The notes: a model not told the origin generated them from the letters alone. DNA of 64,000 bases from Dioszegia crocea (GCA_001600615.1 BCKK01000011.1:494839-558838); one strand, 5' to 3'. Counted from the first letter of the stretch, positions 44,189 to 55,104 are shown. Numbers and translations are program-made.

Positions 44189-45784
44189 ATGCCCACCTCG
44201 TCAGTCCCTCCGCCTGAGATCTGCTCACTATCACTGACACTTCCAGTCCAAAAATCGAAACTCCAGCAGTATCCGAAGTCCCAGTCGAGGCAGCAGCTTC
44301 CAAGTCCGAGACACCTGCGACCGCTGGAACAACCGCAGAACCGACAGCTGCCCCCGCGACGAAAGAAGCTGCCGAGACGCTGATAGCTGAGGGAAAGAAG
44401 GCGATCGCGTTGAAGCAATGGGAAGAGGGAGTGGCCAAGTATGCCGATGCGCTAGATATCATGTGAGCTATCCTGTTGCGCAATAAGTGTGTGGGAAGCT
44501 GATATTTAGGCGCGGGATAGTCGGGGACCAAGATCCTACTATGGCGCCTCTGTTGCTGTCGTACGGTAAAGCATTGTTTGAGTTGGCTGTTTCTCAATCT
44601 GGTGTGATGGGGAAAGAAGAGGCTCCAAAGGAGGTTGAAGATGATGGTGAGCTAAGTTACTCAACACTAACACTGGGTATTAGCTGACATATAGACGAGC
44701 CGGGCCCATCGAACCTGATAGAATCTGCTGATCCGGAAATCATGGCTGAGGCCGAAGCTGCAGCGGCGGACGGAGGCGAAGATGTACCGGACGAACCTGA
44801 GCCCGCCCCGGAGGGTCAGGAAGCAGGAGACGAAGAGCCCGAAGATGATTACAACGCCGCTTGGGAAGTTCTGGACGTTGCGCGGGGGATATATACTCGG
44901 ATCATCGAAGATGCCCAGGAAGGCAAGGGGAAGGGTAAAGAGCCTGCAGAGGTCGGAGGGGAAGTTAAGCATGCCCAAGGGATGTTGGCGGACTGTTATC
45001 AGACACTAGGCGATATAAGCTGTGAGACTGGTAAGTCCTAGTGAGACTTTGACTGAGGGTAGAAAATTTCCAACAAGCCGTATCAGACTATACATCCGCT
45101 CTTGACCTCTTAACACCGCATTATCCACCCTCATCCCGTATCCTCGCTTCACTCCACTTCACACTGGGTACAGCTCTCGAATTCCTTCCCCTCCGACGCG
45201 CCGACGCACTCACACACGTCCAAGCCGCCCTCTCTTCTTTCCTTGCGCGACAAGAAGACCTTCAACGCCCAGTGGCCCAAATGTCAAATCCGGACCTGGC
45301 GAAATTGAGCGAGAAGGACCGCGAGGCCGAAAAGAAGGAAGTGGGAGAACTCATTGGGGATTTGGAGGTTAAGGTGGAGGAATTAAAAGCGGCGCCGGAG
45401 GGTGAGGGGCTGGTAGAGGAAGGTATCAGGCATTTGGTCGGTGGAGGAGGGTCAGAGGGTGCGTTTGGTGCGAGTTCGGGTGCCGGGAAGAAGGATGATG
45501 GACCGGTCAATGATTTGAGTGGGATGGTCAAGAAGAAGAAGAAGCCAGCGGCTGTAGTTCCGGCACCTGTCCAGGCGGGAAGTGGGAGTGGGTCAAATGG
45601 GGCTGGGGTAGTGGCTGAAGCTACGAAAATGGCCGAGACGGTCAAGGACGCCGTAGTGGCTGGTGGAGAGAAGGCAGCCGCGGTCGTTGAAGCTAGCGTA
45701 GTGGGGTCGACGGGCCAGGGCGAGAAGCGGGCAGCGGAGGTGGAGGATGAGGAGAGGGATTCGAAGAGGGCCAAAGCGGAGTAG
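44189..45784 (+). CDS. NASP/Hif1/Sim3-type TPR histone chaperone
   Basis: Exons 44189-44199, 44247-44462, 44510-44646, 44695-45030 and 45063-45784 encode 473 residues. The SHNi-TPR pattern is clear: LIAEGKKAIALKQWEEGVAK, YADALDIM, then an acidic insertion in a TPR loop (rich in Glu/Asp, EDVPDEPEPAPEGQEAGDEE), AAWEVLDVARGIYTRI, ADCYQTLGDIS, and NFQQAVSDYTSALDLL. The C-terminus is Lys/Ala/Val-rich with a basic cluster (KKKKKPAA) and an end (KRAAEVEDEERDSKRAKAE) resembling a bipartite nuclear signal. NASP-family proteins bind H3-H4, with roles in histone supply and, for S. pombe Sim3, CENP-A delivery. The acidic loop is the histone-contact feature of the family. Confidence 0.88.
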
Positions 45785-45966
45785 CGTTTCTACTGATGTA
45801 CATGGATAGATCATCAGGTATGAACTCATGACTTACGACCGTCATCTTATCGAGATCCCGTTCAGGTCTAGACATGGTTCATATGGAAAGACTATAGCTA
45901 CAGGTTTGAATCGTCTCTCCCTTCTCTCACCCCACTCCTGATTTCGACGTACAGTCATCGCTCTGA

Positions 45967-47195
45967 TTACGCCACAATCCCCATCCCGACCGCCATGCCG
46001 CCCAACACCACCATCAGACCCCAGCCTGCACCACTAACTCCCTTCTCTGCCGCACCTTGCAATTGACCATTGTTGTCAATACCAGCGGTAAGCGTCTGAG
46101 TGAGTGTACTGGGCGGGACGACAGTAACGCGAACGACTGATGTTATCGTCTGCTATATCAGCATATATATCCCTAGACAACTGAACTAAGCACTCACAGC
46201 AACGACAAAGTCGCCAACACTGTCCGTCCCGAGAGTCCTCGTGACCGTGACCCACACCGGACCACCCGCATTCGGATCCGTCCCCGTCGCTGTGATAGTT
46301 ACAGCGGGGTTTGTGGAAGCTGTCGGACGCGCTTCGGCCGCAGTCACTATGACGGTTATAGTTTCCACGCCTAAAGATTGCGAGCCGTCAGGCGCTGTGG
46401 CTGTGAATGTCTGTGTGAAGACTGGGGGTGGGGGAGTGGAGGTGGGTGGTGGGGTTGTGGGTGATTGTTGCGGGGATGAGGTGGGTGCGGCCGATTGAGT
46501 GGAGGTTGGGGATGGGGATGTTGAGATTGGGCTTGGGGATGTGCTGGAGGATGCTATTGGACTTTGTGAGGGAGAGGGGCTTAAAGAAACGGAAGTCGAC
46601 GGTGAGGCTTCGCTCGAAGCGGGGGCGGAGGAAGCTGGACCTGTAGACGAGGGAGGGATGGAAGACGTCGGGGAGGAAGAGGATGAAGGCAGTGGTGATG
46701 AAGAAGAGGATGAAGGGATCGGGATATTAGATGAGCTTGGGGCTGAAGACGATGTTGGACTGGCCGAAGGCGAGGGGGAGAGTGTGGGTGTGACCGACGA
46801 GCTCGAGGGGAGCGGAGATGCCGAGGGGGAAGGCGTGGCCACGCTGGAAGTGAGAGAGGTGGTCTCTGCATCGCTAGAAGCGGAAGACAGACTACATGTT
46901 AACATATCTCTCTCCTCGATGCAGGTAAAGGCCTGACATACCTGGCTATCTGGGAAGAACTCGCGCTTGGCGCAATACTCGATGAGATGCTGACGGCGGT
47001 GCTGATTGCGCTGGAAGAAGTTGCTGATCCAGACTCCGCCAGACTGGATATGGCCGATGAGACAGCGCTCTCGCTCAAGGATGATAACGATGAGATCTCC
47101 GCTTGGCGTCGATCCCACCGAGCTGCATTCACCACGGTGAGAACAAGCAGCAGGACCGAGGGCAGGGAGGTGGAGCGTCCGTTATTCGTGCGCAT
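45967..47195 (-). CDS. Ser/Pro/Thr-rich GPI-type wall protein
   Basis: Exons 47195-46942, 46891-46198 and 46149-45967 encode 376 residues. A signal peptide (about 1-25, SLPSVLLLVLTVVNA) is followed by Ser/Ala-rich helical repeats, then a central region of almost pure Ser/Pro/Thr (about 100-230), a beta-rich Thr/Val segment (FTQTFTATAPDG, VETITVIVTA, PAVTITATGTDP, VWVTVTRTLG), and a hydrophobic C-terminus (WGLMVVLGGMAVGMGIVA) that fits a GPI signal. There are only a few cysteines. It is presumably heavily O-mannosylated and wall-exposed. No catalytic domain seen. Long antisense open frames over the Ser-rich part are codon artefacts. Confidence 0.8.
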
Positions 47196-47594
47196 GATGG
47201 CGAATGTCGAGAGTTGGGTGAATGTCAGACCGTCTCTGATCAGGTCTGCGGTTTGAAGTCCACGGGTGTCTGTGTAAATCAGGGTGGCCCACCTCCACCC
47301 TATAGCTACCAAGCACAGCCTCGTACTTTTTCCTTACCCCACCCTGGCCTTGGTGGTCGTCATCCCTTGCCTCCGCCGGAACATCCCACGTGAAACTGTT
47401 TCAGATCCCCGATCGGGCAATTTCGGGATGCCGTAAGTGACCCTTCCCGCCGAGAATCGCCCGGTCGATCTTGCCACCCAAATCTCAGCCAAACCTTTGC
47501 CTCCCTTCTTCATATCATGATCTAAGCATTCATCATCTACGTTTGATCTATAGGTTCCTAAGCTGTGGCAGCCGTTCTTTATTGAGCTGCCGAT
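47196..47594. promoter_or_regulatory. Divergent promoter region, GPI protein and NYN gene
   Basis: About 400 bp between two divergently read genes. No clear motif. The NYN gene could have an additional 5' exon here. Confidence 0.35.
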
Positions 47595-49677
47595 ATGATG
47601 TTGACTGGAGTACGAATGGCAGGGAATCGAGGGAGAAGAGGGGGACAGGAGAAGCTGGAGATCGAGGAGGAGTTTGATCTGTTCAAGCTGGGCTTCACGA
47701 CTGAGACGGCAGATAAAGGAGCTGATGGGCTCTCAGGCGCTGTTCAAGAATCTGGTAAGCTTAAGAACGCGGAATTTGAGCATCAGAAGAATGAGCTGAT
47801 ATTATGACAGCCGCAAATCCATCGCCGATCATCGAAATTTTGACAACGGCGACGATGGCACCTGTAATTGAAAGGCCTTCACTTGCCACCTTCCGACCAC
47901 AATCCTCTACGGGACGATACGTATCGGCAGACTGGTCCCCACCTGCCCGTCACCTATCTTTGACACCACATCAAGTCAAAAAATCCCCATCCCCGATCGA
48001 ATCGGAGGTCATAGCGCACGACTATGCCCCTCATCCCCAGCCCTCTCCCACACCTCAGACAGCATCTACTGCTGTTGCCTACTCAAACGTCGGAGGCGGC
48101 TCAGCCACTTCCACCCCTTCTCTCGCATCCGGTATCCTCACATCTACCGAAACCACCACCGCCACCCCTATCCTTGCACCCCGTAAACCCCGATTATTCA
48201 CCGCTCAGCTCGTCACTATCCGCCGACCTGGCAGAAAGGGTGCGAGAAGGGGTATCCGAATTACTCGTAAATCCACACCACAAGTGCCCGATACCGATAT
48301 CTCCGATGTCGAATCTCAGGACGATCCCATCCCTCCACTCGTACCCCTCCCCAAATCCCAATTCCTCGATGATGCCGTCGAGGTCTACAGTCGGGATCTG
48401 TATGAGAAGGTCAAGACCGCGTCTAAACTACACAGTACCAGCGGCGACCTCCTCCCTCAGCTCATCCGAGATCTCCTTCCGGCCCTATCCGATCGGAAAC
48501 AGGCAAGTCAAATCGTCAATGAGGTCAGAGGCAACTTTGATCTCCCCCCTTTATCTTCGCGGGTCGATCGGGGTTTTCTTCAGAGGTCGTTGGCGCAAAT
48601 GAGAGAAAGGCTTTATCTGGAGTTGGCAACTGCGTTCATCTTGCCCCACGCGCCACCAGAGTTACCGCCTGCTTCGCCTGACGAAGAAGCGGAGGATAAG
48701 ATGTCAATGTCTATGACGCCTTCTTCGTTCGAGACGTTGTCTAGGACATTGCCTAATGCTTTCCATGCGGATAAGGCGAGTCTCAAGGCGGTGTTTGAGA
48801 AGAAGGAACGGATGTATGGCGAGGAAGGGGATGTGGTCTGGGTTGGAGGTGTTGGGAGTATGAAGCGGAGATTGAAGGATGGCGAGACTGGGCTAGGGTA
48901 TAGGGGCGGAGAGGGTCAAGGACTGGTCCATGTGTTTGTTGACCAGTAAGTTGTATATCCCCCTCAAGTCGAAGGCAAGCAACTGACATTCCAGCTCAAA
49001 CATCTTATATGGGCTAATGCACCACCTCTACGCGTCCACTCTCCCCTTACCACCCCGACATCAACGTGTCCTCTCCCTTCCCTGCCTATCCCTCTTACTT
49101 CGCCGGGGCCGACCTACCCGCTCTTCCCACCTCGTAGCCTCTTCACCCCTACACCAAGATTTCGACCCGCTCGTACGGCTAAACTGGGAAGTCTCCATCC
49201 TGAAACGTGTAGAGATATACGAATCAGAAGTCATCAATGCCTCAGCTGCAAAGTTGACTCCTAAAGCTGTACCGCGCAGCGTCGCTTTGGGAGGTGGGGG
49301 CGGTACGAGGCGATTTAAGGAGCAAGGGGTGGATGAGATTTTGACACTTAAGATGTTACAGACGATTAATAGGGTCGAGGCGGGTAAGGGGAGTACGATT
49401 GTTTTGGCTACGGGTGATGCAAAGGGTGGGCAGTTTAACCAAGAGGGGTTCTTGGGTGCGGTTAGGGAGGCAGTGGGGAGGGGTTGGAATGTCGAGCTGT
49501 GGTCGTTTAGCTCTGGTAAGTGGTCTCATTGTAGAGGAGGGTGAGGCTGATGGTTTAGGCCTTTCGAGAGCGTGGAGAGATACAGCAAGGAGGGAGAAGT
49601 GGGACGGGAGATTTAAGGTGTTTACGATGGATGAGTGGGCGGCCGAGCTGGTTGAGGTGAATGAGGAGGCGGAGTGA
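47595..49677 (+). CDS. NYN-domain protein (PIN-like RNase fold)
   Basis: Exons 47595-47754, 47811-48945, 48995-49515 and 49559-49677 encode 644 residues. Residues 1-330 are low-complexity Pro/Ser/Thr-rich, with a basic patch (VTIRRPGRKGARRGIRIT). The C-terminal NYN domain starts with VHVFVDHSNILYG, in which the Asp and Asn are expected metal-site residues, and continues to STIVLATGDAKGGQFNQEGF, with the second acidic position in ATGD, and GWNVELWSFSSGLSRAW. NYN/PIN-like domains are usually metal-dependent RNases (LabA, MARF1, ZC3H12A relatives). The long loop between the two halves is typical of fungal members. Two tandem ATGs start the frame; an in-frame ATG at residue 8 is another option. 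Confidence 0.8.
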
Positions 49678-49872
49678 GATCGAGGTTGATGAAGCTCTTT
49701 GCGTCAGTCTGGGTTGAGGTGGGATCAATTCAGGACTTCATCACGGTCTATGATTCCAGATGCGATGTGGCACCGGCAGGCAGGTCGATGTTTGTCTGCA
49801 GGTCAGAACTGACTATACAATGCTCATGTCCTCGTCATTCTTCATTAACCGCACGTGTTGCAGATGCATCAA

Positions 49873-50464
49873 TCAATCGGGTGTGTTCAGTACATTGGCA
49901 TCGAAAGCTTCGCGGCTTCGCTGATCTCGCACCTCCTGCCGCTTGATTGCGCATGGTAATAGGCAGACATCCTTGATGACCTTCTGTCCCGCAGCAACAG
50001 CCGTTCTCCTCGAGGCTCCACTGTCGGTATCCTCCTCCTCGCCCTGAGGAGGTACGGCTCTGATTGGATCAGTGTTTCCCTAACTTTGACATTGGCAGTG
50101 AGGGTATTAGGCAGAAGAGTATAACTCACGGTACGAACCCTGCTGCTCGGTAGGCCCCGAGTGTGGCATTGCAAAAGGCAAGGTGGGCGTACTCGTATTC
50201 TTCTTGGCTGTCCGACCAATCCCCCATGACAAGCGTTTTCTGCAAGTTTACCGCCGCAGCCATCAATCCGGCCCAAGTGAATTCAGGGCCCGATGATGAG
50301 AGTTCGGTGAGTTTGGCGGAGAGCTGGGTCAACTTCACGCAGTGCGGATCAGCGTCGATGTAGTCGGGCATGCTCTGCATCACAGTAATCACGCTCGCCG
50401 TGTCAGCCGTGAGATCATAGGTAGCTCCAGTGCTTTGTCCAACTCCAGTGGAAAGGTCGGCCAT
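49873..50464 (-). CDS. Small unknown protein, duplicated copy 1 (family S-like member 4)
   Basis: Exon 1, 50464-50130, ends in phase 2 at a GTGAGT donor after AYRAAGFVP. The best second exon, 50059-49873, follows CTGATCCAATCAG and closes the frame with TGA, total 173 residues. Exon 1 aligns well with its neighbour at 51867 (MADLSTGVGQ against MADISTNADQ, and AYRAAGFVP against AHRAAGLIP). The predicted second exons are not clearly similar, so the tail is less certain. The layout (100-125-residue helical first exon, phase-2 intron after a conserved block, polar tail) equals that of the genes at 3003, 4157 and 28818. Unknown function. It lies tail to tail with the NYN gene, about 195 bp away. 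Confidence 0.62.
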
Positions 50465-50579
50465 GCTGTGTTGGTGTTGTTTCTGGTATAAGGCTCGAAA
50501 GGTTACAGGTGATTTGTCAATGGTGAATGGCGGTTGATTGATGGTGCTTGATGGGAGCGAGACAAAGGCAAATGGCCCA

Positions 50580-50588
50580 CCTTATATG
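50580..50588 (-). promoter_or_regulatory. Conserved TATA box of duplicated gene copy 1
   Basis: On the minus strand CATATAAGG, about 120 bp before the ATG at 50464. The identical nonamer precedes copy 2 (51941-51949), so it survived duplication. Confidence 0.5.
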
Positions 50589-50781
50589 TTCCGGCGACAT
50601 ACGACCTTCAAAAAAGGCGGGCCAATGGCAACATAGCACGTACTGATCTCGATGGCTCATACGCGTCACCGCGCCCGTGTAACTCAGGGGCAGTCAAAGG
50701 AGTGCTGGCAAGGACGGGCTCGGGGGTTTCTGCTTTTTGGAGGTCGGGATGTTGATAATCCGAGAAGTCGAAGAGCGTAGA

Positions 50782-50832
50782 AGCTGAGAAGTTGAGAAGT
50801 TGAGAAGTTGAGAAGTTGAGAAGCTGAGAAGC
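50782..50832. repeat. 8-bp tandem repeat (TGAGAAGT)n
   Basis: About six units of TGAGAAGT with end variants TGAGAAGC. A shorter, degenerate relative lies at 52141-52183 in the second duplication copy. Confidence 0.75.
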
Positions 50833-50980
50833 TTAGAATCACAGGCGCCCAGCCGATAGTCGCGATGTGGCGTTTCGGGCGGCTTGGGACTTAAACCTGA
50901 GTGTTGAGCTTGTGCTTCACTGCCCACGGCCGTATGGTCAGTGAAAAGGGGCCAGTTGTGGATGATGCGAGTTCGTGTAG

Positions 50981-51104
50981 GTCTTTCGAGAGCGTGGAGA
51001 GATACGGCTAGGAGGGAGAAGTGTGACGGGAGGTTTAAGGTGTTTACGATGGGTTAGTGGGCGCCGGAGTTGGTTGAGGTGAATGATATTGAGTAGGCGG
51101 AGTG
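50981..51104 (+). pseudogene. Duplicated, decayed fragment of the last NYN exon
   Basis: About 120 bp closely matching 49559-49677 (CTTTCGAGAGCGTGGAGAGA and AGGTGTTTACGATGG are shared). The codon for Asp-Glu in the original has become GGT TAG, a stop, and the end differs by a small indel. No upstream NYN exons are present, so this is a non-functional copy made with the segmental duplication. Confidence 0.85.
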
Positions 51105-51255
51105 ACGAATGGTGTCTGAGTCATACGACTGAGTTCTGCGATGCGCAAATCTGACATATCCCCATTGACGAACGCCAATGCTACCACCTGAACTGTCCGG
51201 CGATTACAGGCGGAGAATGCAATCAGAAGTACATCATGCTGATCTTGATCTCTCA

Positions 51256-51867
51256 TCATACTATCAGGCTGCCTACCGAGAGATCACGATGGAATAATCC
51301 GGCCCCAAATCGTTCTTCGGCGGATCTCGGCCTAACACCTTCAGCCGTTTCTCTGTGCAGGGGTGGAGGCAGTTCTTGGAGATGAATTTCATCCCTGCTG
51401 TGAAAGCGTGTGTCCTCAATGCTGTTCCTGTCTCCCCTGCAAGCAGAGCGGCGCTAAACAGATAAGTTCGTCTCTTCCTTACATCCGCAATCAAGAAGTT
51501 TCGCTGGTCGGCCTGATGATTGAATTTCTACTCACGGTATGAGCCCTGCTGCCCTGTGGGCCTTGATGAGGCACTGTCCGAACATCGAACGAAGATGCCC
51601 TTCTGCATCGTCCGATAGGTACTCAGCCTCCGATACAAGCCTCTTCTGACAGTCGGCAGCTGCAGCCAAATCCTCATCCCAGGGATCAGCAGTGCCCTTC
51701 GACTTGATCGCGGTTAAAAACGCCGACAGGTCTGCCCCAGTCTCTTCGATGTAGTGATGCATGGAACTCGTTGCGCGGTGCAGGTCTGCTGTGTCAACCA
51801 CTGGATCGCGCTTGCAGATGGTGGTGTATGTGGTGCTCTGATCAGCGTTGGTAGAAATGTCGGCCAT
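51256..51867 (-). CDS. Small unknown protein, duplicated copy 2 (family S-like member 5)
   Basis: Exon 1, 51867-51536, ends in phase 2 at GTGAGT after AHRAAGLIP. A second exon 51436-51256 after CTTGCAG closes the frame, total 170 residues. It is the tandem copy of the gene at 50464: same start (MADISTN), same intron phase, same upstream TATA nonamer. Exon 1 is acidic and helical (DLAAAADCQKRLVSEAEYL) with one Cys shared with copy 1 in the final helix (CNATLGAYRAAG against CLIKAHRAAG). The tail is poorly conserved and its acceptor is tentative. No known domain. Confidence 0.6.
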
Positions 51868-52404
51868 GGTGTGAAGATGTCGTTGGAGAAGTGAGGGGGG
51901 GATAGGGAAGGTGGGATGAGGGCAAAGTAGTGCCGGGTGGCCTTATATGCCCCTGGAGGAGCGTGGTGCTACCGACTTCCAAAGAAGGCTGGGGTGTGGC
52001 GACATAGCACGTCTTGGCCCTAACGGCCCAAACGTGTCGACACGCCTGTGCAGCTCAGGGGTAGTTAAAGGAGTGCAGGTGGGCCGGACACACTCGGGAG
52101 CTTTTACCCGTTGGAGGTGAGGACGTTGAGAACCCGGGCAGTTGAGAAGCTGAGAAGCGGAAGAGTAGAGAAGCTGAGAAGCTGGAGATGTCAGGTTAGC
52201 TAAACCCCGTCAAGCTGGCTGCGCATGGAAAGGCGTTTCGGGCGACGCCGGGATTGATCGAAGAGGTGGTGCAGCAGCTTCATTCCCCAGGTCAAGGCGA
52301 GAGTCAGCGAGAGGAACTGGATAAGAACATTTGAGAGTCTTGTTAGATACTTGCAATGTCCTATAATGAAACGACCAACAATATTTGTCTATAGCTCTAA
52401 GCCC
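51868..52404. other. Intergenic, right part of the segmental duplication
   Basis: About 540 bp. To about 52260 it resembles 50465-50935 (promoter, GTAACTCAGGGGCAGT-like and GAGAAGC repeat blocks, and the CGTTTCGGGCG motif). Nothing else recognised. Confidence 0.5.
51941..51949 (-). promoter_or_regulatory. Conserved TATA box of duplicated gene copy 2
   Basis: CATATAAGG on the minus strand, about 80 bp before the ATG at 51867; identical to the copy 1 element. Confidence 0.5.
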
Positions 52405-53493
52405 CTAGTTGATACGCCCCCGCCGCACGGACCCCACACCCCGAATACACCGACCATTCTCTCGTAGAGTGTAGCCCAATTTGCATCTACTCGCTTTGCA
52501 CCGTCCGGCCGTACATGAATAGCTGCCAATTGGAGCACCAGCGAGAGCCGAGCAGCTGAAAACGTCAGCTGAGAGGATCACGGCTGAGGGAAGAAAGTGA
52601 ACTCACTCCGTCCCTGGTAACGTTGATGTAGCATTGATGCTCCCGTACACCCCATGTAAACACCCTCCGCACGACTCTAGTTCTGTGGAAAGGTCGATAC
52701 ACTATTGTCAGCTACAGCTAATGGGAAAGCTCACTTCATAAGCGTCTGTACCCGGCACAACACACGCCGCGAGTGGAATCGGACACCACTTGGCTGACCC
52801 CGTTATCCCCTCTGCTGCCTGAGCCCGACTGAGCCGCTCCTTCCGCCTTGTCAGACCAGACGCTACAGCCACTTCACTCCGGGTGAAACGCATCGAAGCG
52901 TCCGGACCGCAGATCTCTCGAGCGACCTGGGGAGCTGGAAAGGCAGAGCGGGAACATTCGCAGCGCGGTGGGGATGCGCTGAAGATTTCGATCCCGGCCG
53001 AGTTCGTGCTGGAGCAAGTCGCAAAGCAGTCTTCTGAGAACGTGTTGGAGGGAGTTGTGGTTCGTTGAGTGGAGTAGCAGCCATCAAGGGAGTAGGAAGT
53101 GCCGACGCGGAAGAATGAGAAATGGGTGGAATCAGCGCAAACTTCAGGTTGGTCGATGCTGATCGAGGGCGATAGGGATTGATATGATGTCGGTAAGGTT
53201 GTGCAGATGCAATTTGACGTGCCGCCCCGGTCGCCGTATTGGCTGTACACTGCTCCATTCTTGTCAGGATTAAATGAGTTACAGCGTTGCTATGTCGGTC
53301 AGCAAAGTCTCAGCTGAGCCTGGGGTTGGAGACTTACAGCACATAGGACGGAAGATGCTACGGTCGCTGGTCTTGGTGCTACAGTCGAACCACCTGCAGT
53401 GTTTTGTGTGGTTCGACAACCAACGAAGGTGTCGAATGCGTGAGCGCCGTTGAGCACCGCCATAGCGAGAGCTAGCAGTGTGATCTGCATCAT
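52405..53493 (-). CDS. Secreted cysteine-rich CPL1-domain protein
   Basis: Exons 53493-53338, 53289-52735, 52701-52607 and 52555-52405 encode 318 residues. A signal peptide (about 1-19, ITLLALAMAVLNGAHA) is followed by an N-terminal Cys-rich, WSC-like part (FVGCRTT, SLDGCYST, EDCFATCSS, RCECSRS) and the C-terminal CPL1 domain (about 220-312). That domain has WCPIPLAACVV, YECIDLSTELESCGGC, EDCSALAGAP and CTAGRCKASRCKLGY, with all expected cysteines. CPL1-type domains are common in basidiomycete secreted proteins; in Cryptococcus neoformans CPL1 was found through capsule phenotypes and acts as a secreted host-interaction factor. Whether this copy does anything similar cannot be inferred from sequence. 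Confidence 0.84.
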
Positions 53494-53995
53494 CGGAAGG
53501 GCAGAGGGTCGAGTGATGGATGTGAGAGAACATCCTTCCGTAGGTGTCAGTGGCCTATTTGCACTGACTGTCACTGAGAAAGGCTTCGGAGAATAGATTG
53601 GTACCACAACCTGGGCAGATAAGAGAAAAAGCTGAAATGCGCCGACACAGATCAGGCACCGCCAGGCACGGTTTAAGGCACGGTACGCAAGTGGGCCTTT
53701 TGGAGAATAGTCTTCAAGACTGTGTAGGTATTCCGCATAGAGGCTGAGACATGGCCAGCTCGGATGGCGTACCGTGGCCACATTTACGAGACGCAAGTGT
53801 AGTGCCAAGATGTTGTAGACTGGCAGACACTGCCACAGACTCAGGACTGAGTGATTGAGCCTAGATGAAACGCCTCTTTGGGCAGTTTGAGACAAGGCTT
53901 TGCTGACGTACAAATGACACCCGCTGCCAAGCCAGACTTTGCTGGAATACATCGACGTCAAGCTTCAAACATCTGTCACTGCATCAACGTTCATC
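53494..53995. promoter_or_regulatory. Divergent promoter region, CPL1-like gene and amidotransferase
   Basis: About 500 bp between two divergently read genes. No TATA box or repeat could be assigned with confidence. Confidence 0.35.
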
Positions 53996-55006
53996 ATGGC
54001 ACCAATCAAGATTCTCATTCTGGAGACAGACGAACCTCACCCAAAAATCCAAAATTCAAAAGGCAGCTATGCCGAGATCCTTCAGCGACACTTTAAGAAG
54101 GCTGGAGCGAGCCATGATCCCCCTCTAGAGATTGAGGTGGATATGCACTTTGTCGTCGACGATGAAGAGAATGGGAAGGATGGGAGGGTGCCGAAACTTG
54201 AGGAAATCCCGGAGGATATTCAGGGAATTCTGCTCACGGGGAGTATGTACGATGCGCATGGGGACGATCGGTGGATATTGGACACGATGAGTTTGTTGAA
54301 GGGTGAGTCAGGCTGGGAAAGGCTAGCAGTCTCAAAGGGAGAGGCGAGAGAGGAAGAGGGGGCAAGGATGGAAGGGAGGGAGGATTAGCTGGGAGCGGTC
54401 TCGAGAAGGATTGACGATCAGCTGAGGAGGAGGCCGTGATTTTGTAATCTCGCGCAGCTCTTCGCTGACTTTGCAGAACTGTGGGACTCCCGACCTCATC
54501 TTCACATGAGCGGGATATGCTGGGGTCATCAAATCCTCAACCGGCTCCTCGGATCCACAGTTGAGCCCGTCCCTTCACGCGAATGGGAACTCGGACACTC
54601 CAAAATCGACCTAAACCCCATCGGCAAGCAACTCTTCCGGACCGAAAACTCCTACATCCATCTACATCAGATGCACCAGGATCACGTCGTCTCCCCTCCT
54701 TCCTCCTCTCACCCTATGCTAGGCGGGAAGAAGGTGCATGTTTGGGGCAAAAGCGAGCATACCCCCGTCCAAGGGATATATGTGCTTAATCGCTTGTTGA
54801 CAATGCAGGCGCATCTGGCGTTTGACGATAAGATGGTTGAGAGGGAGATTCAAATGCGGGAAGAGAGTGGCGCGTTGGAAGAGAAGGACAAAAAGGTGGT
54901 GGAGAGGGCGAGAGAGACGGCGCATTTGGAACATGATGGGGATGTTGTGGCGGCTGCGCTGTTGAGGTTTTGGGCGTATGAGGATGATGGGATTGTAGAA
55001 GAGTGA
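53996..55006 (+). CDS. Class I glutamine amidotransferase-like protein
   Basis: Exons 53996-54302 and 54477-55006 encode 278 residues. The nucleophile elbow is GICWGHQ with Cys117, the preceding strand has GILLTGSMYDAH, and the C-half has HQMHQDHV and KSEHTPVQGIYV, where the His of the Cys-His-Glu triad is expected. This is the stand-alone class I glutaminase group (yeast YLR126C-like, annotated as putative GMP-synthase-type amidotransferases). Such proteins hydrolyse Gln or gamma-glutamyl compounds. The synthetase partner domain is absent. The C-terminus is a charged helix (REIQMREESGALEEKDKKVV). The intron is 174 nt, longer than typical. It lies tail to tail with the aminotransferase gene, 98 bp apart. 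Confidence 0.87.
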
Positions 55007-55104
55007 TGAAGACTGTGTAATGGGTCTATCGCTGGACATACGGTACCTTACATACATGCAGATATTGCGCTACAATACAATGATACAACTCAAATTTTGT
55101 CTCA

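Larger units (their letters stand above)
50465..51255. other. Intergenic, inside a segmental duplication
   Basis: About 790 bp without an intact gene. It holds the promoter of copy 1, an 8-bp tandem repeat (about 50782-50832) and a decayed copy of the last NYN exon (50981-51104), each listed separately. Confidence 0.5.

Noticed and set aside
46241..46936. Long plus-strand open frames rich in Glu/Gly/Val opposite the Ser-rich GPI gene
   Set aside because: They are the reverse complement of Ser/Pro codons; they have no start context, splice signals or homology, while the minus-strand gene has a signal peptide, spliced exons and an anchor signal.
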